Source of the DNA: Callorhinus ursinus
Lineage: Eukaryota > Chordata > Mammalia > Carnivora > Otariidae
DNA length: 64,000 bases
Assembly (NCBI RefSeq): GCF_003265705.1
Contig: NW_020312902.1
Coordinates: forward strand, 8,323,854-8,387,853
Reading direction: 5' to 3'
Shown here: piece after piece, positions 44,120-57,500 of the stretch
Layout: each line of letters opens with the position of its first letter
How positions within the stretch are numbered: position 1 is the first letter of the stretch
Made by a program: the position numbers and the translations under genes
The notes under the pieces: generated by a model
What the model was told of the DNA's origin: nothing
The model's input: only the letters and a program-made list of their open reading frames with translations
The model's database searches: none

Positions 44120-47040
44120 GACTGAGAAAAGACTAGGGCTCAATAAGAACTCATTTCTTTTTTGTACTCCAGTGAGAGTGGAGGTGGGGCCAAGACTAAA
44201 TACAGCGTTCAAAACAAGTTAGTAAACAATACAAGAGAAATAAGGGATGCACCAAGGCAGAGCTCAGTTATTAGCACCGGTAAACACAGCCATGTGTAGA
44301 GGCTGCCATATCCAGGGAGCTCGGGCATGAAGTATGCTGAGCCCAGAGGGGAGAGAAGGAAGCTGGAGCTTCATTCTAGAAGAGGGGAGCTGGAGAAGGG
44401 GGTTGTGTGGGGCTTCAAAGGCCAGCTCCAGTCTGGGACAGAAAGTCCAGTGATAGTCATTAGTACTTATGAACTCCATGAGGGTAGGAGCACTTGGCTC
44501 TCGTTCCCCCAGGTTCTAGCAGGTGCTCAGCCTTGAGTGGATGGAGCAGTGATGGGTATCTAGGCATGGAGTCACATCCCTCTCATCCGGTGTGTAGAGA
44601 TCAGGAGGGGTTGTATTGTGGCTTTGAGCAATCTGTCCCTCTGTTCCAGGGTTCTGCCCCTAAAAGGTTACCAGCAGCAGAATACAGGGCTAAAGTGGAG
44701 GGCAGTGCCAGGGATTGAGAGACAAGGAGTGAGGGCCCTAGCCAATGGGGCTTGGGGTCAGGACAGGGTTTATCCCAGAAAGAATACAGACCTTGGCAGA
44801 GTTACTGAGAAGGCAAAGGAAGCCAGTCCCATGGATGAATCCTTCAGAGTGAGATGGAGAGTTGCAACACTGAGGAGAAACAGGCTTCTTTCCACATGTT
44901 TTTATACACCACCTCATTCCATTAATGCATCGTGGTATGTCTAATCTTTACCACCCAAGGGTGGGTTTGTTTTTTTTGTAAGTCACTGTGGAAGTGGAAA
45001 TAAAAGAAAGTTGGGAAATTTTAATGGAAACAAAATAACATGCCATAAAGTCATTGCAGACAATTGTATAATTGTTGCAAGGTAGGCGAAAACTTTCGTT
45101 CTGAGCTGCCTGGTGACTTGAGCAAGGAGGGAAACAGGGCAGGCACGAGCTCTATTATGGTGTGCAGAAGATAAATCAACCACCAGCGATTCAGAGAGAT
45201 AGAGCCTCTGAGGGTATTGAGACCGGGGCAGCATTTTCCCTGGATCCTCACAGGGAGGAGACCCACGGGTGCACAGGGCTTCTGCTAGCGCACTGGTGTG
45301 TGGCTGCTCATGCATTTCCTGCCCCCCCTCAGGCCCAGCTCAGGAGCGAGGGTGGACCTGAAGGGGCTCACCCACAGCTGCAGCTGGGACACAGAATAGG
45401 GAAGTACTATCTCTGTTCTCCCAGCACTGGTGCTAGAGACCAACAGAGGTGGTTCTTCACAATCTGGGGATGAAGGAACCAGACCTCACCACCTTGAACT
45501 CCCCACCTGGCACTGGAAGCCAGTGAGAAGTTGGTCTTGACACAAATGGAGGTGTAATTAATGAGATTATTAAGGGAGTGAGAGTCAAAAGCCATCCCCA
45601 GCTGTGGGGCTTCACTTGGCTTACCCTCCAGTGACTCACTGGCTTATGAGCAATCCTCATATGCCTGATTTAGAGGACTTACTCACCCTTCAGAGAAAGC
45701 CTTTAATGCAATAAAGCAAATGTCAGCAAGTGGGACACAGCTTAGCACATCACCCCAGCCTGCACCCAGTTTCCTACCCCGTCTCTCCCTGCTCCAGGCC
45801 CCTCCAGCCACTCAGCACCTGGACAGGCTTCTGGGTCACATTCCAAGAGGCTCAGGATTTGAAGCACCGGAAGGAACTCAGGCATCAACTGGACCAAGCC
45901 CTGGAGAATTTTGGTCCAGCGAGGTTCTTAAGAGATTAGCTCCAAAGTGTTAGAGTTAGCGCAAGGTGAGGGCTGGAAACCAGGACTTCCCCTCTTCCCG
46001 GTCCGTCCGATGTTCTTCACTCCCCTTTCCGTGAAAGCCCTGCTTGGATTATGCAGATGAGGGGCATGAGGTGAAGGAAATGCAGCCTCTCTAGCGTGGG
46101 TGGCATTCTTCCGAGGACTTGCCAAGGAATCTGTGGAGGGAGAGTAGCGAAGAGGAAAGGCTTGCAGAGAACAAGGCCTCCAGCCAAGCCTTTGAGGTGA
46201 GATGTTTAGAAAGAGGTGGGCTACCCTGGGCTAGGCCGCCATCTTGCTAGTTGTGGACATGGTGCCTGAGGGGGGAGCAGGCCGTCTCTCTGGGCCCCCC
46301 AGAACCGAGGGGTATGTTTGGAACTCCCACATCAGGTCCTGATTAGGAAACAGGCCCCAAGAGTTAGGCTGAGGCAGAGGCCTCGCCAGGTGTGGGTAGT
46401 AGAAGTCAATATTGTTCTTTCCTGCCTCCACCAAGAGGAAACAACTCAGTGGACAAGTCGATCCAGCTTGGGATTTAAACCCACTCACTGACTGAGGGAA
46501 TTATCTGGCAGAATTAGTCCCAAGGGTGAAAAAGAACCGGGGCAGGCACTTATGGTGAACTGTCACCTAGTTCACTTCTCTGTCCCTCGGGCATTTTTCC
46601 AACCTTTTCTAAGTGTGTCTGCCATGTGCCAGGCACTAAAAGGAGGCTGACCACAAGCTTGGCATTCAGGTTTGCTGCGATCAAGGGCCTTGAGCTTTAA
46701 GGGACCTTGGGGATCCTCTAGCTCATTTCACTGATGAAGCATCTGAGGCTCAAGGAGAACAATTTGCCTGGGCTCATGGGAGTCGAGAGCCCTGAGTGGG
46801 TGGATGCTCTGACCACCTCTCCGTGTGACCGGCACCTAAGGACTCCTCTTGCAAGTGAGCTTAGGGAAGCCTCTCAGTTGGAAAGCAATATTCTGCATTG
46901 TTAAGGTCACCGGCCACGAGCAGATGCAGACTCAGCCTACCGTGGCACACCCCCGTCACCCTAGTGCTCGTCTGGATCCAGTGAAAATGCTGTGTCCCCA
47001 CCTAAATGTACTCCTACCTAATTACCCCAACTCATCAACA
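44120..47040. other. Intergenic DNA downstream of DUSP5
   Basis: No gene recognised and no recent SINE insertion in nearly 3 kb. Short frames on both strands are unsupported. An old repeat trace (actgatgaagcatctgaggc near 46730) is MIR/L2-like. In human this gap separates DUSP5 from SMC3; no SMC3 exon is visible. Confidence 0.5.
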
Positions 47041-47049
47041 CGAAGCACT

Positions 47050-48141
47050 GTTTTTTTTTCTTTTCATCTTTTTATTTTGCACTATAAAAAACAACAACAC
47101 CACCCAGTAACATACTGCTTTTCTTCACATTCATATGGATTTTAGGAAATTATTGCCTTTTCCCCTGGAGAGAACCTACAGACAAAAAAGAAGTACCACA
47201 TTACAAAGTCTGCAAACCCCAGAAGTCCACAGCTTGAAGACAACCCCCAGGGGCAGGGAAGAAAACGTGTGTCACGAGAGACGAGACAAGCACACATTAA
47301 GGACAGCAAGCTGGGGAGGTGACCGTGTCAATGCCACTGACCCGGACGCGGCGGGTACCTCTTTCTCTTGGCACCCGCTGCCACCCCTGAAAGGGGTGAT
47401 TTTTGGTCTACGGTCTGAAGAACTCCTTTCAAATGACACAAGAGATACTTTGAGGAGAGAGGGGCGACGAGGAAGGTTCAAGTATGAGTAAGAAATCATG
47501 CGAAGTCCGAAGTCAGGGAAGAACCCACAGTGGAAAGGACACCCAGAGAAGTCGACATCTCGCTACTTCAACCATCCGCCTCCACCCTGGACCCAAGAGG
47601 GAGTCTCGCAAACATGGGACGGTTCAAATCAGCATCTAGATGGCGTCCCTCCAAGCCCTGGACAGGTTGCTTTCCTGACTGGGTGGTGATCAGCTTATGC
47701 CCTGAAGCAACAGACAGATACGGAGACTGCCAAAGTTAAAAAAGTAAGGTGGAAATTGTGCTTCCTTCAAAACGAATCGGCTTCGTCACTGCCTTTTCTC
47801 CTGGTCTGGCAACCACTCTCTCCCACGCCGCTGTGGCTATTTATTGCCTTGCGCTTGAAATGAAAAGGCGAGCTTGGAGGTGCAGGGCCCGGGCGGTCCT
47901 GAGAGGGCAGGGGGTCTGGAAGTACAGTAGTCGGCACGTGCTGTGCTCTCATCATGGCTTGGCCTTCCTTCGGTCCCCAAAACCTCTCCCCGCTGTCAGC
48001 GTCAAGTTCGTTTGCAAGCCTGGTGACCGCTCACTGTCCCGCGGAGGTTTTCAGTATTGCACAGGTATGAAATGTCCACGAGTTTCAAAAAAGCAGAATC
48101 ACAGTTGTTCTTGGGGCTGGGCTGGGTCCCCGATGCCGGTT
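47050..48141 (-). other. DUSP5: DUSP5 3' UTR
   Basis: Follows the stop codon at 48142-48144 and runs about 1.1 kb to a poly(A) site inferred near 47050, about 20 bases past AATAAA. The length agrees with the human transcript as I remember it. The 3' boundary is inferred from the signal alone. Confidence 0.7.
47071..47076 (-). terminator. DUSP5: DUSP5 poly(A) signal AATAAA
   Basis: Plus-strand tttatt gives AATAAA on the coding strand, in the context GCAAAATAAAAAG, followed by a U/A-rich stretch. Confidence 0.75.
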
Positions 48142-48542
48142 TCAGCAGGATGTGGCCGTGGCCATGGGGCTCCTGCTGAGCTCTGAGACTGTCGAGTGGG
48201 TGGGCACGGGGGCCAGTACCGAGGTAGGGAAGGTGCAGTAGGAACCCTGCAGGTCAGGGCTCAGTGTCGGCAAATGGGCTATGAATGACGAGCTTGCTGC
48301 CTCCCCTTGGCAGGAGGGAGCCTGGGGCGTGGAAGGCAGGATCTCAGACTCATACTGCAGGAGCTGGCCCATGAAGCCAAAGTTGGGCGACACCACACTC
48401 CTCCGCTGCTTGATGTAATCGAAGGCATCCTTCAGGCGGAACTGCTTGGCTTTCATGAGGTAAGCCATGCAGATGGTGGGCGAACGGGAGATCCCAGCCT
48501 CACAGTGGACCAGGACCTTGCCTCCCTTTTCCCTGACACAAT
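48142..48542 (-). CDS. DUSP5: DUSP5 coding exon 4 with catalytic loop and stop
   Basis: Pyrimidine-rich acceptor ttccttccag|ATTGTGTCAGG. Codes for DCVREKGGKVLVHCEAGIS through the C-terminus; stop TGA 48142-48144. Contains Cys263 and Arg269. The tail is two residues shorter than human (PSTPQAPSCQGE against PSTPNPQPPSCQGE). Confidence 0.97.
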
Positions 48543-51500
48543 CTGGAAGGAAGAAAAGACAGTGAGGACGAGTTGGAACTGGAACCCAAAGGCAATGATG
48601 CCAAGGTACAAGAATTAAACACAAAAGTGACCTAGTCATCAAAATGTCACATCTGTCCAAGAGCTGAGGTTCCCACATAGTCTTTAATGCCCACTGGCAA
48701 GGACAGAGCTTATGGGGCCCCCCCAATGTCTATCCCCATGTAGGGCCTTTCTAATCTTCAGACGTGCTTCCCTGTTTTCCTGGATACTTGCACAGATTCT
48801 GCCCTGAAGATGCTAGATCTGGGGTAATACTCCCTTTCCTGGAGACGCCATCCTAACTTGGGTTCCACGGATGGGTTTCAAGAGGACATTGCAAAATCCT
48901 TGACATTGCATGCAAATTTACTGGGTAGGTACATTTTTCTGAGAGCACCCCAGGTTCAAAGACTGACTCAGACAAGCAATTCCTGCCTTTTGGGATCCGA
49001 TTCTCATGGGGAGGACCCAGACCCTCTCCTGCTAGAGGCCTGCCAGCCTCCCTGGGCACCCTGTCTGCCTGTGCCAGGGCGGGATGCTTGGCTCAGCTCC
49101 CAGGGTTCCCACCACCAAACATACGATAAATAGTGCACAGCCACTAATTATAGCCCTGGCTAAATGACGCTTACTAGACCGGAGGATACAAATGGCTTTC
49201 GCAAACTCCATCTTGCACAACAATGAGAGTCACTGCTATAAAGCTACCACCATCAGTTAGCATTCTTTAGCTCAATATGACAAGGTCTCCCTCCTTTTCT
49301 GTTCCACTCCTCCCCCCAAAAGAACTATAACAGTTAAAAATGAGGGGCAAAAGGTTACGCATATATATGTACACACACGTCAATTAAAAACCACAAAAAA
49401 CAGTCTTTCCAATTCCCTCTCTTGCTAGTGAGGAAACAATTACAACATTACAACACAGGAAGTCTGATGTACCTGGTACAATGTAAAGCCACAGTGTGCA
49501 AAAACACTTAAGGTTTTGAAGAGCAAAAAAGTCAGCTCCCTTACCCAGCTCCCTCCTCAAGTTCAAGAAGTTTGCAAATGAATCTGTAAGATCTAAAAGA
49601 TCAAGTTTCTGAAGAGTCAAGGAGGAACCCCAGGGCTTCCTCAACAGAACAAAAATCCCAAAGGACACAGTGTAGCTCATTAGAGGTACCCCCAATTTAG
49701 TCTGACTCAAAAGAAAAAAAGTTCCTGTATATTAGTTCAAAGGGGACCCCAACCCTTAGGATTGCACGGTCATGGCTCCTATCTTCCTTTGCTCCTTCTA
49801 GACTACCTTTTAACTGCCCAGTGCCACGTCCAAGAAAACAAAGGGCCTAGCGTATGCTGTTTTTGCTCTGCCCCTCAGGGCTTGTCTACCATGTGCCCTC
49901 CCAGGCGCTCCCCTGGGAAGGGGTCAAGTGCCATGGTATGGGCTCAGTCCCCCCCTTTCACCAGCAGGGCAAGGAGTCTGAGGAAAAGCATCGTGTGCTC
50001 TCAAAAGGCTGTGGGTTTCTGTGGTTGTGTACACAATACACAGGATGGAGAGGGAGGCTTCTGAGAAATGGATGGGGGCGGGTTTCATGACCTCATTGAG
50101 TAGCTATCCAGGTAATTAAATAACAGGCAGAGAAGGGCAAGGCATTCCCAGGGTCAGGGAGACAATGTCAAGGGGTTCCCATTCTGAACCCATCATTTGG
50201 GCTGCCTCTCAGCGATCCAAAGTAATCCTGTCAGCCCAGAGGCTCAGATGACCAGGACAGGCTCAGCCTTCTGCCTTTGGAGACTTTCCCAGTGGGTTTC
50301 CTAGAGAGGAGAAACCATGTGTGATGAGCACAGGGCCCACCGTGTGGCTGAAGGGGGTCCCCTTAATTGCTACCTGCCCTAAATAGTTACTGCTGTGCCC
50401 AACACCTGCCTTTCCCCCTCCAAAAGCCCTCAAAACAAGATAAGGAAAGTCACATCTCAGCTTCAACACCTATGTGTGTTAAAGGGGAAGAAGGCAAGGC
50501 CACAAGGTTGGGGAGTGGTGCTTGCAAATCTGAAACAGCCGCTGAGGCAGAGAGGGGCGAAAGAGAAGCTGTCAAACGAGGGAACAATCCAGCCTATGCT
50601 GAAGAGGTGGAAGCCCAAGGCCCAGTGCCCTTTCCAGGCAGAGAGGCCAGAAGTTTCCAGGCCTGTCCAGGGGAGTAAATGATAACTGCCTAACACAACG
50701 TACGGAAGATGCCAACTTTGCTATGCACAGAGCATGGAGCTTGATCAAATGCTATCTTTAATCCAAAATTAGCTGAAAATGCAAAACAAATTGCCCCTAA
50801 AGCAGTCTGCCAAAGACTGTGAAAAGCTGCCAGGGCCCTCGGGGCTCGGTGTGTAAGTAGTGCTCTCTCAATCCTTCTGTTGGCTTTCTAAAAATGCCCC
50901 AACCTACGCAGGAGCACAGTGAGGATCATTCTTTCCCTCCCTTGCTTCCCTGGCATGGAGCATTACGCATGGACACACTCTGCTTCCCACCCGGCTAGGA
51001 AAAATAACAAGAGCAGCAGTGAGTATTGCCATAAAATTATATTAATTCATTTATCTTGCAAATTAAAACTCCTATTAATAGCAACTCGAATCCTCCCCTC
51101 TGCCTCTTTGGTGGCTGCATCCCTTCCTGGCTCCAACTCCTGGTGGTTGCATAGACAAGACACTTTTCTTCTTGGCAAAGGTAGCCTCCATCGATGCCTC
51201 AGAACTGAGAACAGGTGCCCCTATGGGGCTCCCCGAACGACTGAGGACGAGTGACTGAACCTACCAATGAAGTCTATTGCTTCTTGAAAGTGGGAGCTGA
51301 TGTCGGCTGTGTGGCTGTCTTCCACGGGGATCCATTTGTAGTGTAGGTGGGTGGTGCAGGACTCGGAAATCCGCCGGGAGACATTCAGCAGGGCCGTGAT
51401 GTGCAGGTTGGCGAGGAACTCGCACTTGGATGCATGGTAGGCACTTCCAAGGTAGAGGAACGGAAGGATTTCAACTGGGCCGCCCTGGAGGGAGGGGGAA

Positions 51501-54500
51501 AGGACAGCCGGGAAATACTGGGTTAGCTTGCTCCTTTAGGAGACGAAACAAAACAACCCTGACCTACTTGTTGTAAGGTGGGAGGTTCCCTTTCTGGTTT
51601 CCAGGTAGAGAGTTCAGAGCCAGGGTAGTTCAACCCAGAGTGTGGGGAGAGCCTGGCAAATGCTCTACCCGACGTGGCTGCCTTGTGACTCAGTGACAGC
51701 CAAGCCCACACAGCAAAGATGTTTCATTTTCTTACACATACCGAGGTAGGGAACGCTAGCAGCCTTCCTGTGCCGACAAGGATGAGAAGATGTGCGTGAA
51801 GGGGAAGAACGGAGAGGCTTATGCTCACGTTCCGGCTGCCCCGACAGCACCAGGGCAAGCCTTCTAACCTTGGGGCAGCCCTGGCTTCTTTTGAGTCGGA
51901 ACAGGTAAAAACTCAAGATGAGTACCCCCACCTTACAGTCCTGATATTTTCATGGTATATTTCATCAAACCTAGGACCCCGATGATTGATCCTAAGACAC
52001 ATGTGGGTTTCAGAGATGTTAAAGTGTGCCCCCCAGAAAGGTTGCTTCTTGGAAGTGGAAATGACCACTGTTTACCTGGAATCCCTAAAGAAAAGCTATT
52101 AAGCCAAGGGCAGAGGGGCTCCTCCTCCCCCTGATCTTTGTCACGTGGGACTGAGGGTTTGTGAGAGATGCTTACATCATCACCCTTTCGGAAGGCCACC
52201 CACACACCAGGTTTCCAGTTAAGGAGGATCCCAATTAGAAGCTGAGACCATCTACCCTGAGGCAAAGTTAAAAACAGCTAGCTGGTCAGACTCTGGCAGC
52301 CTTAGCAGCTCCAGGGTGGCAAGAAAAACCAGAGATAACTGGGACAATGGGAGGCCCCAGAGACTGAGAAACACTGTGCTTTGGGGGGGGGGGGGCGGTG
52401 GCGGCGGCAATGGCTGAGTCTCTGGGAGCTTTTCCCATATCATCCATCCGTTTCCTGTGTTCCCATTTCCTGTCCCAGAATAAAAGCGGAACGGAAACTC
52501 TGCCGGACTCATAATAGGGAAAGGGGCGTAGGATGAGGGCTAGCAGAAGGCAACTCTCAAATTACCTGACATGTGGTGTGTGCTTTTTCTTTCCTGAGAA
52601 ATCAAGTGTTCAAGCAAAGGCCAGTTTGGCCACTTAGAAGAAAGTCATAGAGGATTTTACCAAAGATATAGTAAGAGTAACAACCAGATTTTTTTTTTTT
52701 TTTAAAGTAGGCTCCACGCTCAGTGAGGGGCTCAAAATCACGACCCTAAGATCAAGACCTGAACTGAGATCAAGAGTTGGATGTTTAACCGACTGAGCCC
52801 CACAGGCGCCCCAACAACCAGTATTTTTATTAGCGCCTACCAGAGCTGGCCCTTGGACTTAACACTTTCGATGTACCTCCATAGATCTCTCCCTCTCTTT
52901 AGTGCCTGGAATCTTTAGACAATTACTTCTAAAGCCTAGAACAACACACCCCTGAAACCATGTGTTTTTCTTTTTCTGAATCCTCTGTTTAGACTCAAGA
53001 GGAAGAAACCAAAGGCCTTCAGAAACCCCAAAGCTTAACACAACCTTGCTTGGCTTCTCTCAATGCAGAAGCACTTCTAAGAAATAGCACCAGGGGGGTT
53101 CCCCGATGAACCTTGGGAGACATGTCAGGGCCTCCCCGGTCCTCTCTTGGTCAAAGGTCTGCTGTGCCTTCACAACATCCTGACAATTCTTGTTTCTCTT
53201 TCACTTTCTGAGATGTGAGGGGAAAACACCACCCAAACAAACAGAAAATAGAAATCCAGCTAAGCCACATGCCCATGGCTTGAATGCTGAGGGTTCATCA
53301 TACGCTCTGTGTTTTTTAATAAAGGAAAACAAAATAACAACCCTGGCACCTTGCCAAGCTAATAGACTTCCTGACCAGGGATCCCATTCAAGGGAAGTCA
53401 CTTGGCTTTACTGGGAAGTTTATTCCCAGGGGCAGAGTTCTGCTCATGCCAGGCAGCATCCAGACATCTTCCTTCTTATGATCTGGACATGTACTTATGT
53501 TGTGGGAAATACTTGGAAAGCTCCTCCCACCAAGTCAGGTGCCTAGGATGGGCCCCTTCCAAAAGAGGTTCTGTTTCTGTGGAAAACAGAATGAGGCCTT
53601 GAAAAGAACCAGAGTTAAGAGAAGGGAGGCGTTCTGGGTCTACTGTTGCCAGGAGCCCAGCTACAGGATTCTTTGCAAAGAGATCATCTCCAGCGGTGAG
53701 ACACGTTTTTTTCCCCCTCTGTAAAATGGGAAGGTGGGCTTTGAGCTCTGGTTTCTGCCAGATTTGGGTCCATGCCTGCCTTTCCCTCATCCTCCAGCAC
53801 TGAAGGGGACCCCTGACTGAGCCTTTCACACACTTTCAGCCTTTAAAGAGTTGCCAGAAAGTAACATTCTTGGAAGGAAAAAAAACCCCACATATTTGTA
53901 TGAGCATGAAATCCTCTACAGTGTCTCCTGATCTTCTCTGGTTTCAGAATTTATGGAATTGTAAGCAGCAGAAACCCTTAGGGCCCGCTTAGCCATCCAA
54001 ATGGTAGTTTCCCCACAACCCTCCCCCGGTCCCGTTTCAGTTAAAAATAACAAAAAGACACATCTCGACAGGTACTAGGTTGGTTTGCAGAAACTGCAGA
54101 GCATGAACAATTACAAAGATTAACACAGGAAGCCTGAAAGTCAACTCTGAAACATCTTCAGGGAAACCTAAACTGATACTCTGAAGCTTCTCTGCACTTC
54201 CTAGGCCAGCTAATAATAATGTATCTTTCACTTCCCCTTTTCTCCAGAAGCTGTCAAGCATCCTGTGGCTCCTTTGCTCTTGTCAGCTTGTTTGCTGGAA
54301 AGAAGCCCATTTACTCTTGGATGGAAACTCAAGTTGGCAAGCAACAGCTCTCTGAAGCTAGAGGGCTCTGCCAACACCCTGATCCTCAGAAGAACGCACC
54401 AGTGAGGAGAGGGAGAGCCAGGGGGCCGAGGAAGGAATGGAGTCCACAGCCAAGACGGCATTTCCAAAACCACTTACCTGGTCATAGGCTGGCCTGTAGC

Positions 54501-57500
54501 TGAGGCTGAGCACTGGTTTCCCACACTGGCTCATGAGGGCTTTCTCGGTTTCAACCTTTTCTTGTGAAATGGGCTGTACGTCCACACAACACTCGGGATA
54601 TTCCGAGTAGAAAGTCTCATATCCTCCTGCAAGGTAAAAAAAGAAAAAAAAAAAAAAGGAAGCTAGATGTTAAGCGTTGATTTCTCAGGCTTTTAGAAAA
54701 TGTCCAGAATTAATCAATACCCTAAGCGTGGAAGAGTCAAGAATATTAAGCTAACATAGATTCTGGTCTTATAAAAAAAATTGAGCCAAACCAACTAATA
54801 GCTTTGGAACAGAAATGGGCTACACACACACACAAACACACATTCCCTCTTTTCTAAAAAGTTATAGTTCACAGAGAGGCAATGATTAATTTTTTGCATC
54901 TAACAGAAGCAGCTGAAAGGAAATCTGACATCTGGCAATATTAACAAAATCCCTCCAGAAAACAAAAGCTATTTTCACTTACTTGTCTAAAATGCAGGTG
55001 TGATTATGCAGAATTGCATTCACTTGCAAGAAGAGACTCCTGAATTGGTCTGTTTCATCCCTAGCCCATTAGCTCTGAACTGGATGATAGATGCAATCCC
55101 CTCTATTCATAAGGGAATGGGGGCTAATATGAGGTTTAAACTCAGTGCAATAAAACAGCCCTGCCCTTTCTCACTCCCAAGGAGCTAAAGAACACTGCTG
55201 ACAATCCTCTCTATAGGTCCAATTTTGAGTAATCAATCTAGTTAATTACCTTCCAAACCAAACGAGGCACGAGGCCTTCAGAACCGAATTCTCAGTCCCA
55301 ATGTGTAAAAACTGTTTCTCTCCCCTTCAAGACCACCTACCCTTCCTTTTTATCTTCCTTAGCTTCCCCTCCTGATCTTTCTTCTCTGTAAGTCCTCAAA
55401 TGATAACTACCAGCAGGTATGACTGTAAAAATCCTTAATATTACATTTAAACTTCTCCAGATGGGTCACTTAAGGTAAAAACTACTCTCTGACCAAGTCA
55501 CAGAAACTTGAGCATATTAAAGAAGTCTCAGGCCCAGAACTCAATGGGAAAGAACCAAATGAAAAACATGCCAAGTGCTGCTAGGTGAACAGGCCAGGCT
55601 CACTTGGGAAAGCCCTCACTCCCAATCCAAAAGGACCCAAGGGACTTCCGCGAGCCTCCAGAAAACTTGCTATTTTTTTCTGACCCAGAGAATTCACCTA
55701 GGGTCAAATCATCAATTAAATATGCATTCCGAGCCCATATATTTTCCACAAAGTCCCCTCTTTCTTCCGTCTCTTAGTGGTGTGATAGGCCCACAGTGGA
55801 GCCCACGGTGGCCTTAAACCCCTGCAGTAGACAAATAGTTAATGGATAACATGGCGGTCTCCAGCTCCCTCCCAGAAGCTGCAGCCAATTCCTAGAATGA
55901 GTCATCTTGCCATTACTGCTTCCTCCCAGCTTGCTGGAACTGCCCCCGCCCCCATTGAGTACACTCAAATCTCCTCTGTGGTCACTTCAACAAAAAGCCC
56001 ATTGGGCCCTCCCCAGATGACCCTCTGGTCCTCCTGGTCATGATAGGAGTCCACACGCCAGGGAGTAACGGAGGTGGGAGGTTGTGGTGTTTGCGGCTTA
56101 GTTTCCTCCCACCCCCCACTGGAGCCCCTGGACCCTTTCCCTCCTAGAATGTAGACAGAAGGTCACACTGAGGGACCCACAGCTTCATCAGAAGAGATGA
56201 CCCTAGTTAGTAAGTCACTTCCTGTGCCTGGGCCTCCAACGATTTGGGTTCCAGGGCACAAACTGAGTGATATGGGATGGGAATCTGGAGTTAAGAGTGG
56301 CTCAGGCCCTCCCAAACTTTCCCAAGAATGAGGCTTGGGAAAGACAAGCCTTCAGGCCACCCCATCTCTTGTCTTTAAATAGCACACTTAAAAGAGATGG
56401 CTGTCAGGACAGACAGGAGGTGCGGGTGTGGGCTGGGTCCTGCCTGCCTGTTGACAAAATAAGGCAGGCAGACAAAGCTGCTCAGTGTAGTTGAGGGACA
56501 GATAAACAAGGGGCTGTCTCTTCAAGCTGGGGTCAGGAGTCCTTCAGATTAGATGGTCTCTTTCACCCACTCCCCTCAGAGGCAGGGAGAGACAGACTGT
56601 TCTCTGGTGCCTCACTTGAGCTGCAAGAGCTCTGGGAATTCTTTTGGCTGCTTCAATCCCCTTCAGAGTGATTCTGCTTTTGATCACCACTGCATGACCA
56701 GGGGAGCAGAGAAGCTGCATGGACACTGTATATAAAATACACACTGACAATGCCATTCGGTCGTCATCCCATTTTAGTGTTATTTTGGGGAGGGGGGAGT
56801 AGAGGACGATAAAGGGACGTATAGAAGTCATTATTACCCCCAAGATCTGAAATGCCACTAGATTAAAACCTGAATTCATCATATCTGGACATGAGGTAGA
56901 TGAAGAAATAAAAATTTTCTTGGACAACAATTTAACTTCCGTGGTGTTATAACTGTTAAGTACCCAGCAATTCCTACTGAAATTTAAAATGCACACAACT
57001 ATCAACCCGGCAATTCTCAGAATCTCACAGAAAGACAGTGCACACATAAAGCATTTGAACAAAAAATATACCCAACAACATTGCCTCAAATAGCGAGGTT
57101 GAAAGCAACCTACTGGCTACCATCAGGGGACTGGTTTAAGAAGTAAGGGGCACCTTACTCAGTAGGTTAAGTGTCTGCCTTTGGCTTGGGTCACGACCCC
57201 AGTGTCCTGGGATCAAGCCCTGGGCCCTGCACCAGGCTCCTGACTCCCTGCTAAGGTGGGGAGTCTGCTTCTCCCTCCCCCTGCTCGCATGTGCTCTCTC
57301 TGTCCCTCTCAAATAAATATTAAAAATAAAAAAATAAGTAAAATGGACATGTATGCTCTGATAAGGATAAATCTCCCAAGATCTAGTTAAGTGAAAGAAG
57401 AAGGAACAGGAAATAAACAAAACCATTCTATTTTTTAAAGATACTGGTGGAAAACTAACTTGTCTAAAGACGAACAAAAAATAGTTGGTGGCTGTCTCTG

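Noticed and set aside
47135..47491. 118-codon plus-strand frame in the DUSP5 3' UTR
   Set aside because: It is antisense to the 3' UTR, without domain or conserved start context.
56544..57089. 181-codon minus-strand frame in DUSP5 intron 1
   Set aside because: It overlaps old LINE-1 tail sequence and has no recognisable protein similarity; it is likely a chance frame.
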